A stretch of DNA of 64,000 nt from Hetaerina americana (Eukaryota > Arthropoda > Insecta > Odonata > Calopterygidae). The translations under genes and the position numbers were made by a program. This document shows positions 37,231 through 48,690 of this stretch, piece by piece. The DNA lies in contig JAKTNV010000003.1 in the NCBI GenBank assembly GCA_022747635.1, positions 97,426,454 through 97,490,453 of the forward strand. The letters run 5' to 3'. Position 1 is the first letter of the stretch. Every line of letters starts with the position of its first letter. Below the pieces are notes generated by a model. It was not told the DNA's origin. It did no database searches and was given only the letters and a program-made list of their open reading frames with translations.

Positions 37231-37430
37231 ACTGCTGACCGGAGGGGCCCGGGTTCAATTTCCGGGCAAGGCACTCTGGGCACCTGCAGCTCCACCCAAG
37301 CTATGTGATTTTTCGGGTGCCAGATCTTTCTGGGAAACCATAACCGGCATAGGGAAAGGAACTGGCCCCCCTACCTAATGTGTGAATTTCACACGCCGTC
37401 GGGCTTAGTACTGGGTGAACTCTACTATGT
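37231..37430 (+). mobile_element. tRNA-like SINE fragment, different family
   Basis: The segment starts with a tRNA-like half carrying a B-box-like GGTTCAATTTCC at 37252-37263, preceded by a CCCGGG stem. A GC-richer, tRNA-unrelated body follows to about 37430. No A box is seen: the 5' end is replaced by the microsatellite, or the element is 5'-incomplete. The body does not resemble the SINE at 6383-6693, so this would be a second family. A 7-bp stem (37380-37394) lies near its end. A tRNA pseudogene with flanking unique DNA is the alternative. Confidence 0.55.
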
Positions 37431-38440
37431 TTACATATAATGCAATGTCTGTATTTAATTAATACGCAAAGTTGTAATACATTTATTTTTTTCAGGTTTG
37501 ATTGTCGATATTTATCAAAAACGGTGAATAATCGATATACAAATATTTATTGCACATTGAAAGTCCATGATTATCATTGCCTATCCCCAATCGTAGTTAC
37601 TCAAGACTTTGGTTAATTAGTTATATCTCAAAAAATAAAATTAATGCGTTTTAACTAATAAAGTAAGTTTTTGAAAATTAATAAGGGTAATTTTTAAAAA
37701 CGATATCAATTCAACTAAATTCAGTTGGTTAAATAAAAATCAAATATCACTGAATAATAATTACGATCACCATTAGTACGAATATGGTATTATTATAATT
37801 TTGTGGGAAAACATTTTCACTAATTACGGTTAAATATTGTAGTCTCTTTGAAAATTATGCTTATTCATGACCATGAACGTTTGCCACGTGTTAAAAGCAT
37901 TTAAACAATTAATTGCACTTTTTAAGGGTCACATTTGTAGGTAGAATATGGTAAAATATTGTGAAAAGTTTAGATTGATTGAAGACATAAGAATCTAGCA
38001 GACATTCTTTACATGAGAATAAATACTTGCAGATGTATTAGGTAAAAAGAAATAAGTTTACTTTATGGAAAACTTTGCATGCGTAAAAATATCCCTTAAT
38101 GATTATTTTACGTTAAGATAACCACAGAATAGTGTGAAAACAGTAGTTTTCGGGGATATACTTCTCTGTTTCAACGAAAACGTAATTTTATTTAGATAGT
38201 TTTTTAGATTCAAGACCAAACGGAAGTATTTCAAGGAATGAATTTCCCGGATCATAAAGGAAAAAATATACAAATAAAATTTTATTGCAACTATGAACAT
38301 TAATTATACATTCATCTTAATTATGATAATCTGATATATAGCGCTATAACTTTGTAAGCCCCCAGGTTATTCTGCTAAATTGCAAAAAATAAACTGAAAT
38401 CTATCTTAATTGAAATTAATAAGGTAATATATTTATAATC
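37431..38440. other. AT-rich non-coding DNA
   Basis: No feature recognised. Confidence 0.5.
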
Positions 38441-38850
38441 GCTCAGAAAGAGTGGTGTGAATACGAAAATAATGTTGACATGATTCTTCCATCCATTGGG
38501 CACTTGTTCCTGACCATGGTTAACGGTTTTCCAATTTGGGTGACTAGCCGTAAAAAGTAGTAAAAGGAGGCGGAGATACCTACAGAATAGGAATATGCCG
38601 ACAATGGTGCTCGTTTTACGACCGTGGACGCAACCGAGCATAAAAAATCCGACATGGAGTATACCACGCATAATGCATACCTATCAGTTCGAAAAAAAGT
38701 GACGGATTGGTATTTAGCATTTGAACTCTGCTTACAAGGGAAAGGAGTACCTGCTACCGCTTTGCAGTTTTTACTTCTCGTTCCTTTGTTCAATTTAAAG
38801 TTAAAACGCTACAAAACTAGTTCATGGCATCTACTTCAAAAATGACTCCA
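38441..38850. other. Intermediate-GC, complex segment of unknown nature
   Basis: Not low-complexity, in contrast to most islands. It has a 116-codon minus frame (38443-38793) and a 73-codon plus frame, neither with a recognisable domain. It may be an old transposon or gene relic. Confidence 0.3.
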
Positions 38851-39110
38851 GAAAAAAAACTTAATATATAGGAAGAGCAGAGCACAAACTTAAACAATCC
38901 AATCATCACCTAAAGTGGATTATAATCGGATAATAATTTCATGTATTGAAAGCAAATATTGATAAAATACAATGGCCTCTAAGTTATCCGTACTTTTGTA
39001 AACTCTGCAAATGGATATTTACAACGAAAAATTTACACAATTTCTTCCTGGTCCAGTTAAGATCATAAAAAGCGTTAATCCAACGCTTTGATCGATTTAA
39101 CTCCATTTAG
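38851..39110. other. AT-rich non-coding DNA
   Basis: Nothing recognised. Confidence 0.5.
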
Positions 39111-39670
39111 TGTTCAAACTTCGCGGAGAAGTGTGGAGGTGTGCTCACTCCAGAAGACACAAGCACCCATTTTCTCTAAGCAAACATGATAAATACTCGT
39201 AGGGTTATGGTTTATCACCTCGAAGACATCAATCGATCCATTCAGAGGGCCATTAAGTGAACTGGACGTTAATTCCAACCCCCCTCTTCCTCCCGCTCCC
39301 CCGCAAGATGAGCCTTTAAGTCCACCGACTCCCATTACATGCGCCCACCGTCGAAGCCGCAGCCATGATTCCTCCCTCGCGAGCACATCCGGACGGGACT
39401 TGCTGTCGCTCTTCATTCCACGCTCCTCTCGCCCCATTCCCATCCGTCGCCCCGTGTTAAGGTGGCACTCTTTCTCCCTCGCTCTTCTCGTGCTTACTCC
39501 TCCTGCTACTAATCTCCGTAGCAGCTCTCCATCAAACGAGCCCAACACGGCCCCCCGACGTCGAACTACAGAACTTGTAAGTGCAGGACGTGGGTGCCGG
39601 CAAGTGTCGGTTAGGAGGGTAGTCTGGAACGTGCTTGAGAATAGTGGGCAGATTACGGGTAATCGAAAGC
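39111..39670. other. CT-rich island with splice-donor consensus
   Basis: CT-rich on + at 39270-39540. Overlapping frames of 144 (-) and 105 (+) codons. A strong donor-like CTT|GTAAGT lies at 39574-39582 on the + strand, but no acceptor or credible protein precedes it. Confidence 0.35.
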
Positions 39671-40254
39671 ACAGATTTCAATTTTTTGCCAAATTATTCA
39701 CGAAATCATTTATTTAATGAAATTTAAGTAAATTGAGAAATCTGTTTTACAATCAGGTATGCACATCGGCAGTCACCATTGTTTTGGAAATAGTGACAAA
39801 GGCACTATGCAAACTTTGGTATTCAATTTCAAAGGGCTTCTGCCTATATTGCATACACAAGTCATTCACTTTACACCTTTGTACATTCCTTAACAAACAA
39901 AACAAATAAACGCAGAATGAATACAGCAAGAATATAAATCCAGTTAAAGTGACAGTAAATTTAGAAATATGTACGAATTTTACAGCTAACGCAGATTAAA
40001 TTCAGACATGGTGATTAATTCTGGACCACGGAAAACCTTCGATAATGTATACTACAAGTCATCATTTGATTGTTATATACTCTGAATAGTTTAGTTCTTT
40101 AAAAGTCATTGACCAATGTAAAAAAATAATTAATGATTTTTCAAATATAAATATTTAAAGAGGAAGATGTAATAATGTTAAATTTAGTTTCGTTAACACT
40201 TTCTTAATTCCACGCCTTGTATGGTGGCTTTGAAAAAGTAAGGATAATCTGGAT
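39671..40254. other. AT-rich non-coding DNA
   Basis: Nothing recognised before the retrotransposon tail. Confidence 0.5.
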
Positions 40255-40932
40255 CTATTTATTTATTTATTTTAGTACCCTGTAAGCCACCGCTAGGGTG
40301 TGTGTCAGGGGATGAATACACACCACTTAATTTTGACCTGAATGTAACTCCACCGCAGTCGCAACATATTTTCCTGATACCTTATCGTTCGTGGAAAAAA
40401 ATACATCTTAAATCTATCTGTTCTACACTTGATCTCTAATTTTATGGACATTAACTCTGCTACCGAAGTGCAATGGGGGTAATAATACATTTTAAACTTC
40501 ACCGCTAAAGAGAGATCCTTCCAATGAACATAATAAATTTAATCTGCATGCATACGATATTCTTCGCTCCGTGAGTGATTCCCAGCCTAGCTGCTCTAAT
40601 ATTTTGAATACGGTACTTAGTTAATCATTACAACGTTTTGTAAATCTAGCTTCTATACACTGTACAAGATCCAAATCAGCAATTAATACCACTTCGTGAG
40701 GATCGCATTTACTCACAGTACATTCTAGATGAGGCCTTACCAATGAGAGATAACATTTCTCCTTGACCTTTAATCTAATTTACCCATTACTCTTCCAATA
40801 AATCCTACTTTTTTATTAGCCTGTCCACATATTCCCTGTGTGTTTCACCAAGGAGAGATCGTGAGTGAGGGTGAAACCTAAGTATTTAACTGAGTGCATA
40901 CATTTAATTTCAGTGTTCCTGCCACCTAGTCA
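40255..40932 (-). mobile_element. 5'-truncated non-LTR retrotransposon (LINE), 3' end
   Basis: On the minus strand this holds the last part of an ORF2-type reverse transcriptase, the short 3'UTR and an (AAAT)n tail at 40255-40274. Recognisable motifs in order are KYLGFTLTHDL (about 40852-40891), the palm/thumb-region signature of CR1/Jockey-type enzymes; an RPHLE segment after a frame break; LEQLGWESLTERR-like wording near 40580-40620; and FFPRTIR (about 40384-40404) close to the C terminus. A last intact stretch of 65 codons ends at 40305. Several frameshifts and stops show that it is dead. Everything upstream of the thumb region is missing, the usual outcome of incomplete reverse transcription. 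Clade assignment (CR1, L2 or Jockey-like) is uncertain. Confidence 0.8.
40305..40891 (-). pseudogene. Reverse transcriptase C-terminal remnant
   Basis: Translation in shifting frames gives the conserved C-terminal region of a non-LTR retrotransposon polymerase (YLGxT motif first, FFPRTIR motif last). The catalytic YxDD region is not present. The stops after the first motif (TGA/TAA at about 40826-40834) and at least two frame changes make it non-functional. Confidence 0.75.
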
Positions 40933-40998
40933 CACATTGAGGGGAAAAACGTCGCCATTCTAATAATCGAACCCGCACCCAGCATTACGAGAGCACCT

Positions 40999-41139
40999 AT
41001 GCGACGATGGGCAGGCCCTCGTAGAGGCGAGCGGGAGAAGGCTCTTGACTGGAAGGGCACGATACCCTTTGCCACGATGGCTGGTACGGCGGCGGAAATG
41101 GACACTTGTTTGGACTTGATGTCCGAACAGTTAGACATG
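40999..41139 (+). CDS. Possible coding exon ending at a splice donor
   Basis: A forward frame is open from 40930 to a TAA at 41164-41166. From ATG 40999 it reads 47 codons up to ATG 41137-41139, where the next bases are GTAAGG, a good donor in phase 0. The last 21 residues (from MAGTAAEMD to LMSEQLDM) have a balanced, protein-like composition with acidic/amphipathic character, unlike the Arg/Pro strings of the islands. A second possible start at 41077 has the context GCCACGATGG. The exon begins within 70 bases of the truncated edge of the retrotransposon. No homologue recognised. The minus strand of the same segment is also open (76 codons), so coding direction is unproven. Confidence 0.25.
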
Positions 41140-41166
41140 GTAAGGGATGATCGCATGCGGTCATAA

Positions 41167-41590
41167 AATGAGTGAAGGCATTTGCGGAGACCTTACGTTT
41201 TACGAGTGAATAAAATTGTTAAAGAAAACTTAAATAAATGAAAGTTGATGATAGGAGAAACGTAAGCACTTAGTTTTCTATCGACGGAGAAATACATAAT
41301 GTCACCGAAGAAAATAGATCCCATGAAATGTGAGAAACCAAATCTTTTTGCTAATTTGGTAAAACTTAATGCTTTAATCAATTCTAGTATGAAAAATATG
41401 CAATGAAATTTAAACAAGGACAAATAACGAAATGGTCACTCTGCAAGACGAGAATTTTTACTCGGTTTGAGCTTTCTTTTCTAGGACAGCGAAACTCAAA
41501 GTGAGAAATGCGATATTACCCCTGTAGTTAGGAATCTAAAAGGAAATAAAAGCTGATTTTCGTTCTAATTTCTCTAGTTAAAATATCTAG
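41167..41590. other. AT-rich non-coding DNA
   Basis: If the preceding donor is real this would be intron. Nothing else recognised. Confidence 0.4.
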
Positions 41591-42240
41591 ACACTCAGGT
41601 GGGCCGACTTGCTTCTGCTAGGAGAGCTATCTTTTGGAGTTGGAACTTAGGAGCATTGCGCAGGAGAGCGCGGATAAAGAAATGGCATGTGGGGAAAGAG
41701 GGGCGGTGGAAAAGTAGAACGTGGCATGAAGGGATGGGCTAATGAGTGAGACAGCGGCGCACGGAAAGGGAAGGATGAAATGTGGGCGGCGGATTCCAAT
41801 TGGAGCACTAATGGGCCATTACGGAGAGCTGCGGTTATTTCAATTACCCTCTGTGCATATGTGTTCGCGCGCTGGAGTCTTGCGATTGCATGGAGGCACG
41901 CCGCCACCTTCCAGATTCGAACATCCCCGGAAGCGATAAAAGATTCGCGAAGAAGAAGAGTGGGTCACGTGTCTCGGGGAGGTGGGAATACTGTTTGGAG
42001 AGATAGGAATATGAAGGCGACAGCGACGAGGAATGCTGGGAGGGTGGGGACGGGTGCGGAAGGGTCGCGCGGGGGTGACGAGAAGGCGGGGATGTGGAAA
42101 GGAGATTGGCGCGGCGGCAAACGGAAAAGGCGCTTGGACGATGGAAAAGTGACGCATTTGAATGCACGTTGATTCGCAAAAGAGAAAAAAACAGTGTCAC
42201 AAGCATTTCGCTACGCAGTAATTCATTTTGAGGAAGTTTG
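41591..42240. other. GC-rich purine island
   Basis: GA-rich on + at 41640-41790 and 41940-42140. Frames of 130 (+), 105 (-) and 120 (-) codons overlap in competing phases. No gene called. Confidence 0.45.
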
Positions 42241-42741
42241 GCAGTCGCGCAACAAACAAGCGGAAAACACCCGACTCCAGGTCCGATGAAGTTCCATTCA
42301 AATTTACGTCAATGTGTGATGTACCTTAGTTTTCATTGTTCACTTCTCCACTTGAAACGTAGTGGTACACGGTCTGCAATGCTGAGAGCTCTTAGTTAAA
42401 CAAAATTATGAAAAATCTATGTTAAATTTGCAAACTTCGAGAATTTCAAAGGGACAGTTGGGTGTTAACTGTTTTAAGTCAATTTTAATTTAAGCAGTTA
42501 AGAAATCTTTTATTATCAATTACAAATTACTGGGATCAATGATTTCTTCCATGAAAATTATAATTTCATCACAAGAGATGAGTCAACTACAAGTATATGG
42601 TTGCTTAAATAAAACCTTGATAATATAATGTATAATAAGCATCATAAATTCCTAAAAAATGTCAATTTTAATATCTGTGAAAACGTATTTAACCCGTTCT
42701 TGTGCAAAGATTGCTAAATAATAATTAAATTTGTATCATTT

Positions 42742-42782
<41 letters not shown>

Positions 42783-43955
42783 CGTTTTTGTTGGCCCAAT
42801 GAAATTAAAATTTATTTTTTTTAAATGAGTGAATTTATTAGTTTAAAGGGTCTGATATTATTATAATAGGGGTTCCAGATATTATCTCAACTTCATCCAA
42901 TCCTTTACCTTTTACAACAGATGAATTTTAAATTTTTGGCTAAATATTAAAATTGGCATACAAATAGAGTTGACGATATTTTACCTCACTAATCAAATGG
43001 CGAAGCGGCGCTAAATCAAAACCGAATGACGCAGATGACAAAAGCGAAATTCGACGAGGTAAATAAAAAAGAAGATCGACCGAGAGGGTTATGGAGCAGG
43101 AGAGGATTTATTGTGTAGCGAGAAGTTCCACACTTGCGTGTTACTGCTGTCAAATCACCCTCGGGGCAATAAATTAAAAATTTTCGCTACAAACTGTCGT
43201 TAAGTAGGTTGACAGATATATGGCCGAGTCGGGTACAGTTTCCAAAGTCGCCGTCGCGATGATATAAATATGTAAATTTCTTCCCAAAACTACTGTATAT
43301 TAATGCATGGGAGTTTCATTTTATGAATTCCAAAGAATTTTTAAACTGGAAATTGATACGGGATTCCTGAAAGATATATATGCATACATACTTTCATGTG
43401 GTTTGTCACTCGTTTTATTTTATTAATTAATGGAGAAGATTGCAGATGGGAAAATGATATAGGTAATTACATCGCACAGGACGAATTTATTGATGAAAAT
43501 GAGTAATATTTGCAAATCGCTTCGAATATATTTATGAGTCCTCCTAGTTCTTTGTAAAATGATTGATTATGGGCAAATTTAATGACGATTTTCAGGAAAA
43601 TTGACAAATTTAATATTTAATCTATTCCGTTTTATAATTTTTCCCTATAGAGTAGCAGGAATTATTAAATAGATCATGAAACACCATGCTCCATATGCAT
43701 TGAAGAAAAACTATTCACATGGACGCAAGCGCTTCTTTTTTGAGACGCAGTGTAAAAATGAAACCGCGCAAAACTATAAATTTCAGCAATAATCGCGTAA
43801 TATCGCGGAAAGAATGGACAAACACAAACATTGAGAGAATTCAATGCCTTTGTGTGGTGGGTAGAATAAACATTGCTCCGAGAGCTGTAATTTTTTTCCT
43901 CAAGCGTACGCGGTAGTAGATATATACTGTCTTTCAGTCCAATATGAACGCCACA
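42241..43955. other. AT-rich non-coding stretch
   Basis: Contains the (AT)n tract listed separately. The patch at 42990-43260 is somewhat GC-richer but has no recognisable content. Confidence 0.5.
42745..42779. repeat. (AT)n microsatellite
   Basis: About 17 uninterrupted AT units. Confidence 0.95.
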
Positions 43956-44875
43956 TTTTTTACCAGCAGATTTCTGTCTTTCTCTCTCTCTCTTCTAGAG
44001 TTTGAAACATGCGGAACGACGAGCGATAAGACCCAACAGCTATGGAAATGTTGCATTCGATGGGACTTGCGGGTTGCGAGGGCAGGAGGGGTCGAGGGCG
44101 AAGGGTTTTGACTTGAGGAGAAGAAAAAGTGTAAAGAATGAGACAGGGGCATGAGCGTTGTTGTGCAGGGGACGAAGTTAAGTCCGACATGGGGAGCGGT
44201 GGAGGAGATGTTGAAGTAGGCGGATGGCAAAGAGGGGAGGAGGTTTGGAGAAAGAGCGGTGACACCTCTGCCGCTACATTAAACACGCATAAGGATGCGA
44301 GAGCATGCAGGGCTAGACGGAGGACAAGGCTCCCTCCGTAGGAGTGAGAGACCGCTCCATCTCCCTTCACGTCTTCCGCCCACCCCGTGCTATACCCGAG
44401 CGGCCCGGAATCACCAACAGCCTCCTTCCTCGCCCCCTCCGTCGACGAACACCCCCACGGCTGCTTTCCGCCCGCCCGGTGCCCACCCCCGCTCGGGCGG
44501 CCCCGCTCCCCCGATACACTTCGACGACCGCCACACACCCCGCTCGACCTATTTCCCCCCCCCCCCTATTCTCCGCCCCTCTCTCGCCAAAAGTCTGAAA
44601 AGCCGCTACGGAAAGGAACGGCGACTTCACTCCCGAGTTGGATCACGGGTGACCCCGACCGCCGAATTGATGATCTCTTTGGTGCACTGCTACATTTCCG
44701 TCCACTTCCACTCCCCTTTTTCCCTTCCTCTTGGAGGAAAAAAAACTCAAGAGGGTCCCTGCCCCTTTCTCTTCAATCTCCTCCTGACCATTCGACTGTG
44801 TATTATACGTCCGCTCTTGTTCCATCGTTCGGAGAAAAAGAAAAGAAATGAGGGAACAAAAGATAAATGGATTTG
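43956..44875. other. GC-rich island, GA-rich then CT-rich
   Basis: A (TC)n run at about 43979-43995, GA-rich at 44070-44340, then sharply CT-rich at 44345-44590 with a 12-C run at 44555-44566, and CT-rich again at 44700-44780. All three + frames and several - frames are open for 60-190 codons, the mark of stop-poor composition rather than coding. Confidence 0.5.
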
Positions 44876-46030
44876 ATCACGATGAAGATACAGTCGTTCA
44901 CATTTCATGAAATTTAAGCCGTAAATTTCGACAAAAGTATCTTCAAGAAAAATTTGTAGACAGAACGGAGCGATGAGTATGCAAGCGAATGCTGTTTATT
45001 CCCTTAAGTTTCCCTTGTAGATTGAAACATGGCATGGATAAACACACTAATAGATTCATCAGTAGAACATTTACTGACGATATGTAGTTTAACGTTGAAT
45101 TGCAACTTTTATTTTCCCTAATGACAACTATCCTTCTTTAGAGTAAATATAAATACTAGTTTTCTCTCGTCAACGTTTAATGTTAGTAAAAAAAATACCG
45201 TAAGATAAGAAAAAATATTGATTAGTTTTTCTATCAATATTTCTGGAAAATCCATTGACTCATTATATAAAATACATCCGCCAAACCAGTTTATATACGT
45301 CGAGTTCACATATATCTAGGCATGAAATTTGCTGTTGCAAGATAAAATTAATATTTTCATTTCTTTTTTATTCTATAATTTGAATATTGAGCTCTGTACA
45401 TTGCTTGAAAATTCGCAAAACATTTCAACAATTAAGATGTTTAATGTGCTTCTACGAAATTATTTTTCATGCTCTAAGTTTCGGGAAAAAGGAATAGTAT
45501 TCTCAGTTCTAACCTCATTATAGCTAATAATTCAATAAAACCAATGAGAGAATTTTTAAGCTTACGAAACCATGTCACAGCATAATCGTAATGCCAGAGT
45601 GTAAATATGGTTAAGAAAATATCAGAGTGCTGTTTGTTAATTCAAAACATGCACTGCATCAAAGTCGACCTCAAAATTATAACTCCAAATTTACAGTCCA
45701 TTTGGCCTTACGAAATTCTTTTATCAAATCAGCTATGACCGCCAATTAATTTTTCCTATGTGCAAAATAATATTTCTCTTTACATTCATTCAATCCCAAA
45801 GCTAATGAATTAGTACAAATTAAACATACTAAGCAAAGATGTACTCGTATTCTTTTCTCTTTAGGAGCACATATTAACGGTACATTAAGGAACAATATGT
45901 AAAACAAGACCTTTGCTGAATAGAACGATATGAAGTAGTATATTAGTCACGTTCAAAGGTTTCACCCAATATTATTTCCACAGGGGAGTCTAGAAGATAC
46001 GTCCTAAACGCACGGATTTTCACGTGAAAA
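44876..46030. other. AT-rich non-coding DNA
   Basis: Nothing recognised. Confidence 0.5.
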
Positions 46031-46800
46031 TCTGTGAGGGTAGCGAACCTGAAGAACTTTTCTTTGCCAGGTTTGGGATCGGCTCAAGTTCTTTTGCGAA
46101 CCACTTTCTCAATGCTTCCACCTCTACCCCCAGTTTCCACTCTTCTTCAAACTACCTCATACTCTCAATCCTCTGCGATCCCTCTCCACTTTACCCCACC
46201 TTGTTCCTTCCTCCACCGAATTGTAATTATGATAATGGGGTGAGATAAATCTTAGCCTGCGTCTGTCGTGATGCATGCGCGCTATAAATTCGCCGCTCAA
46301 GCAAGCATTCCCAAAACCTTTTCCCTCTCTCTCTCTACCTATCTATCCCTCTCCCTCTCCATGCCTTCCCCTTTTGCATCTCATAGGGCACAGTCTTACT
46401 TATTCTCGAGGGAGACGCTCGAACCTAGGCTAAGTTGGCCTTATCTTGGAGAAACGAACGCCCGGGAGGAGAGGAACACAAATCCGTGAGAGCTAAGAAA
46501 ATGCAATCGGGCGGGAAGTGAGAAAAGCGCAGACACAAGCTGGAACCGGTGACGTAGGGATGGAGGAGAGATTTAAAGGATTGACATAAAGAGCAGAGCT
46601 TCGCTGGAAAATGAAAAACGGCCATCACCGAATCTGCTGATCACACAGAATGTAGAACGCGAAGATGGAGGAGTAATTTCTAAGAATGCCATGATTCCAA
46701 AATCCGGTGATCGTACGAAAACGGAAGTTATTCATGGCACCGCAGTATCTAACCGAAAAGCGGGCGACGGGAAAGTATAGATAAGATATGATGCCGTCAA
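46031..46800. other. GC-richer island with CTCT tract and TATA-like site
   Basis: CT-rich at 46080-46220 and 46310-46390 (including a CTCTCTCTCT run near 46325), GA-rich at 46450-46600. A CTATAAATT occurs at 46282-46290 inside GC-rich flanks. No initiator or exon could be tied to it. Confidence 0.35.
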
Positions 46801-47860
46801 TATTTACTTACATGGAAATCTATCCTTGTCCGTGGCTAAATTAATAAAATAGATTAAACAAATTCTTCACGAGAAGAGACGAATTTTACCTAAAATGCAT
46901 TCATTCGGTTTTTTTTCAGAATTCCCGCGTGGTGATAAATCCTCTTTTTCCATCCGAGGTATTTGGGTTACGCGGCGTTGAGAACCTTATCTCCCCAGGA
47001 TTTTAGCTCGCGAGAGAAAATATTCTTCTCACCACAGAACAAGAAACCCTTCCCTTGGCTTTTTGCAATTTCCGTTACGAAATAATTCTTCTGAGCTCCT
47101 GCATTTTGACGCAACGTTTGAGAGTAAACAAAAAATATGATAGGCATAACAAGGCACACATAAAAATATCCTACTTATACCAAGACGGGGTTTGACTGTA
47201 AAGAATTATTCCTTGAACCTATATTTAGTTATGCTGTATGGACAGCTACAATTTTAATGTTTTATTTTGTTTGCATTTCCATGCATTTACTTTTAAACTT
47301 TTGAAACATATGCTAATTTAAATGGGGTTAAGAACGAATAACTTCAAAAATCAAAAAAATAAATGCATACATTTACTCACGCGGTTTTAGAACTAAACTC
47401 AGGTCAGTGAAGCACTTATAGGTTGATAGATACGAGAGCAGATATGTAATCGTAATGTACGAAGATAAGCAATAGTGCCTTAACACTTCTCATTCTTTAA
47501 TTTGTTTAAAAACGAAGTCAGTTTAAAGTAAAGATTTTGTAACTATTCATGGTAAATTTTCTGAACTAAAAGTTAAAAATTGCAGGTATTAAAGCCATCG
47601 GATATGAAATTAATTTAATACACGCAATTTGACCTTAAAAACATACATCATTTCCGTTGGTTATATCAAGTGCTTTGAGAGTACAAACGATAACGCAATG
47701 AAATGGATCATCATCTTGGGGAAATTTGAAATCCAAATATTCTCATTGTTCATGAATCAGAGCAGTGCGAATATTTGAAATAAAGCGATGGGAAAACTGC
47801 GACTGGATTAACTAGCTTCTCGCAGTAAATTTCGGGGCGTGAGCATTTGAGAGAACGTGG
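46801..47860. other. AT-rich non-coding DNA
   Basis: Nothing recognised. Confidence 0.5.
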
Positions 47861-48690
47861 AAACAATAGCCAGGAATGGTGATAGATCCACTTGGCACGG
47901 GTCAAAGCGGCCAAATCCGAAGAAGGCCGGCCGTTTGGAATGAACATTCCATCTGGAGGAGGGTTCCAGAGGGTTGAAATAGGAGGTGTGGGATGAAGGG
48001 AGACGGGGATATGGGGTCAAGGCACGGAATCCAAAACGGATCGGATATCTTGCCGGTGCGTTATGTGGTGGGGAGCGGCAAGGAATACGTTTAGCACCGA
48101 TGGGAGGGCGTGGAGGGCTGCATGGGCATGGGAGTGGGTGTAAGTGGGTGTGCGTGCGTGCTAGTGTGCGTAGGTGGAGGGATGGGGAGAGAGGAGTCGG
48201 CCGGGGAGGGTGTTTGGAGGGAGAGAAGGGGGAGAATTTCGAAGGCGCGACTATAAGGCCGCTCCCGACCGACGCATTCAACAAGTGAGGTTATCGCTGG
48301 GCAAAGGCTGACCCCTCACCCGCGACTCACATTTCGCGCTCAACTGACATTCAATGGTTGCGTCCCCCTCCTGCCGGACCAACCCTTTTCTCTCCTCCCA
48401 GAGGAGTCCCCATCCTCCCCCATCAAACCTCACCTCCACCCGCCTCCCCACATGCTATCTCCCAGCGCCCGCATTACCAAATGACCACTTCCCTTCGGGG
48501 ACTTCTCAGCCGAAACTTGTTCCCCGATATCTCGAATCGCCTTCCACAATCGACGTTTCAGGAATCGCCGGGGAGTGGAATATCCAACGATCTATCAACC
48601 ATCTCCATCCTTATATTTTTATTTTGCTGGAGAGAGTGAAATTTACCAGTTCCCTAGAGCCATCAAAAGCGAAACACTCCTGGGAGTTCA
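47861..48690. other. GC-rich island with TATA-like site and splice donor
   Basis: GA-rich at 47950-48250, CT-rich at 48300-48480. TATAAGGCC at 48252-48260 is followed by TTCAAC with its A at 48280 (28 bases on) and an ACAA|GTGAGG donor at 48281-48290. Frames of 100-158 codons are low-complexity. Confidence 0.3.

Noticed and set aside
40961..41010. tRNA-like segment with a GGTTCGATTAT B-box resemblance on the minus strand
   Set aside because: The T-stem does not pair and no acceptor or anticodon stem can be drawn.
44295..44876. 193-codon + frame
   Set aside because: Runs through a CT-rich block with a 12-C run. Competing frames of 84, 87 and 154 codons cover the same DNA.
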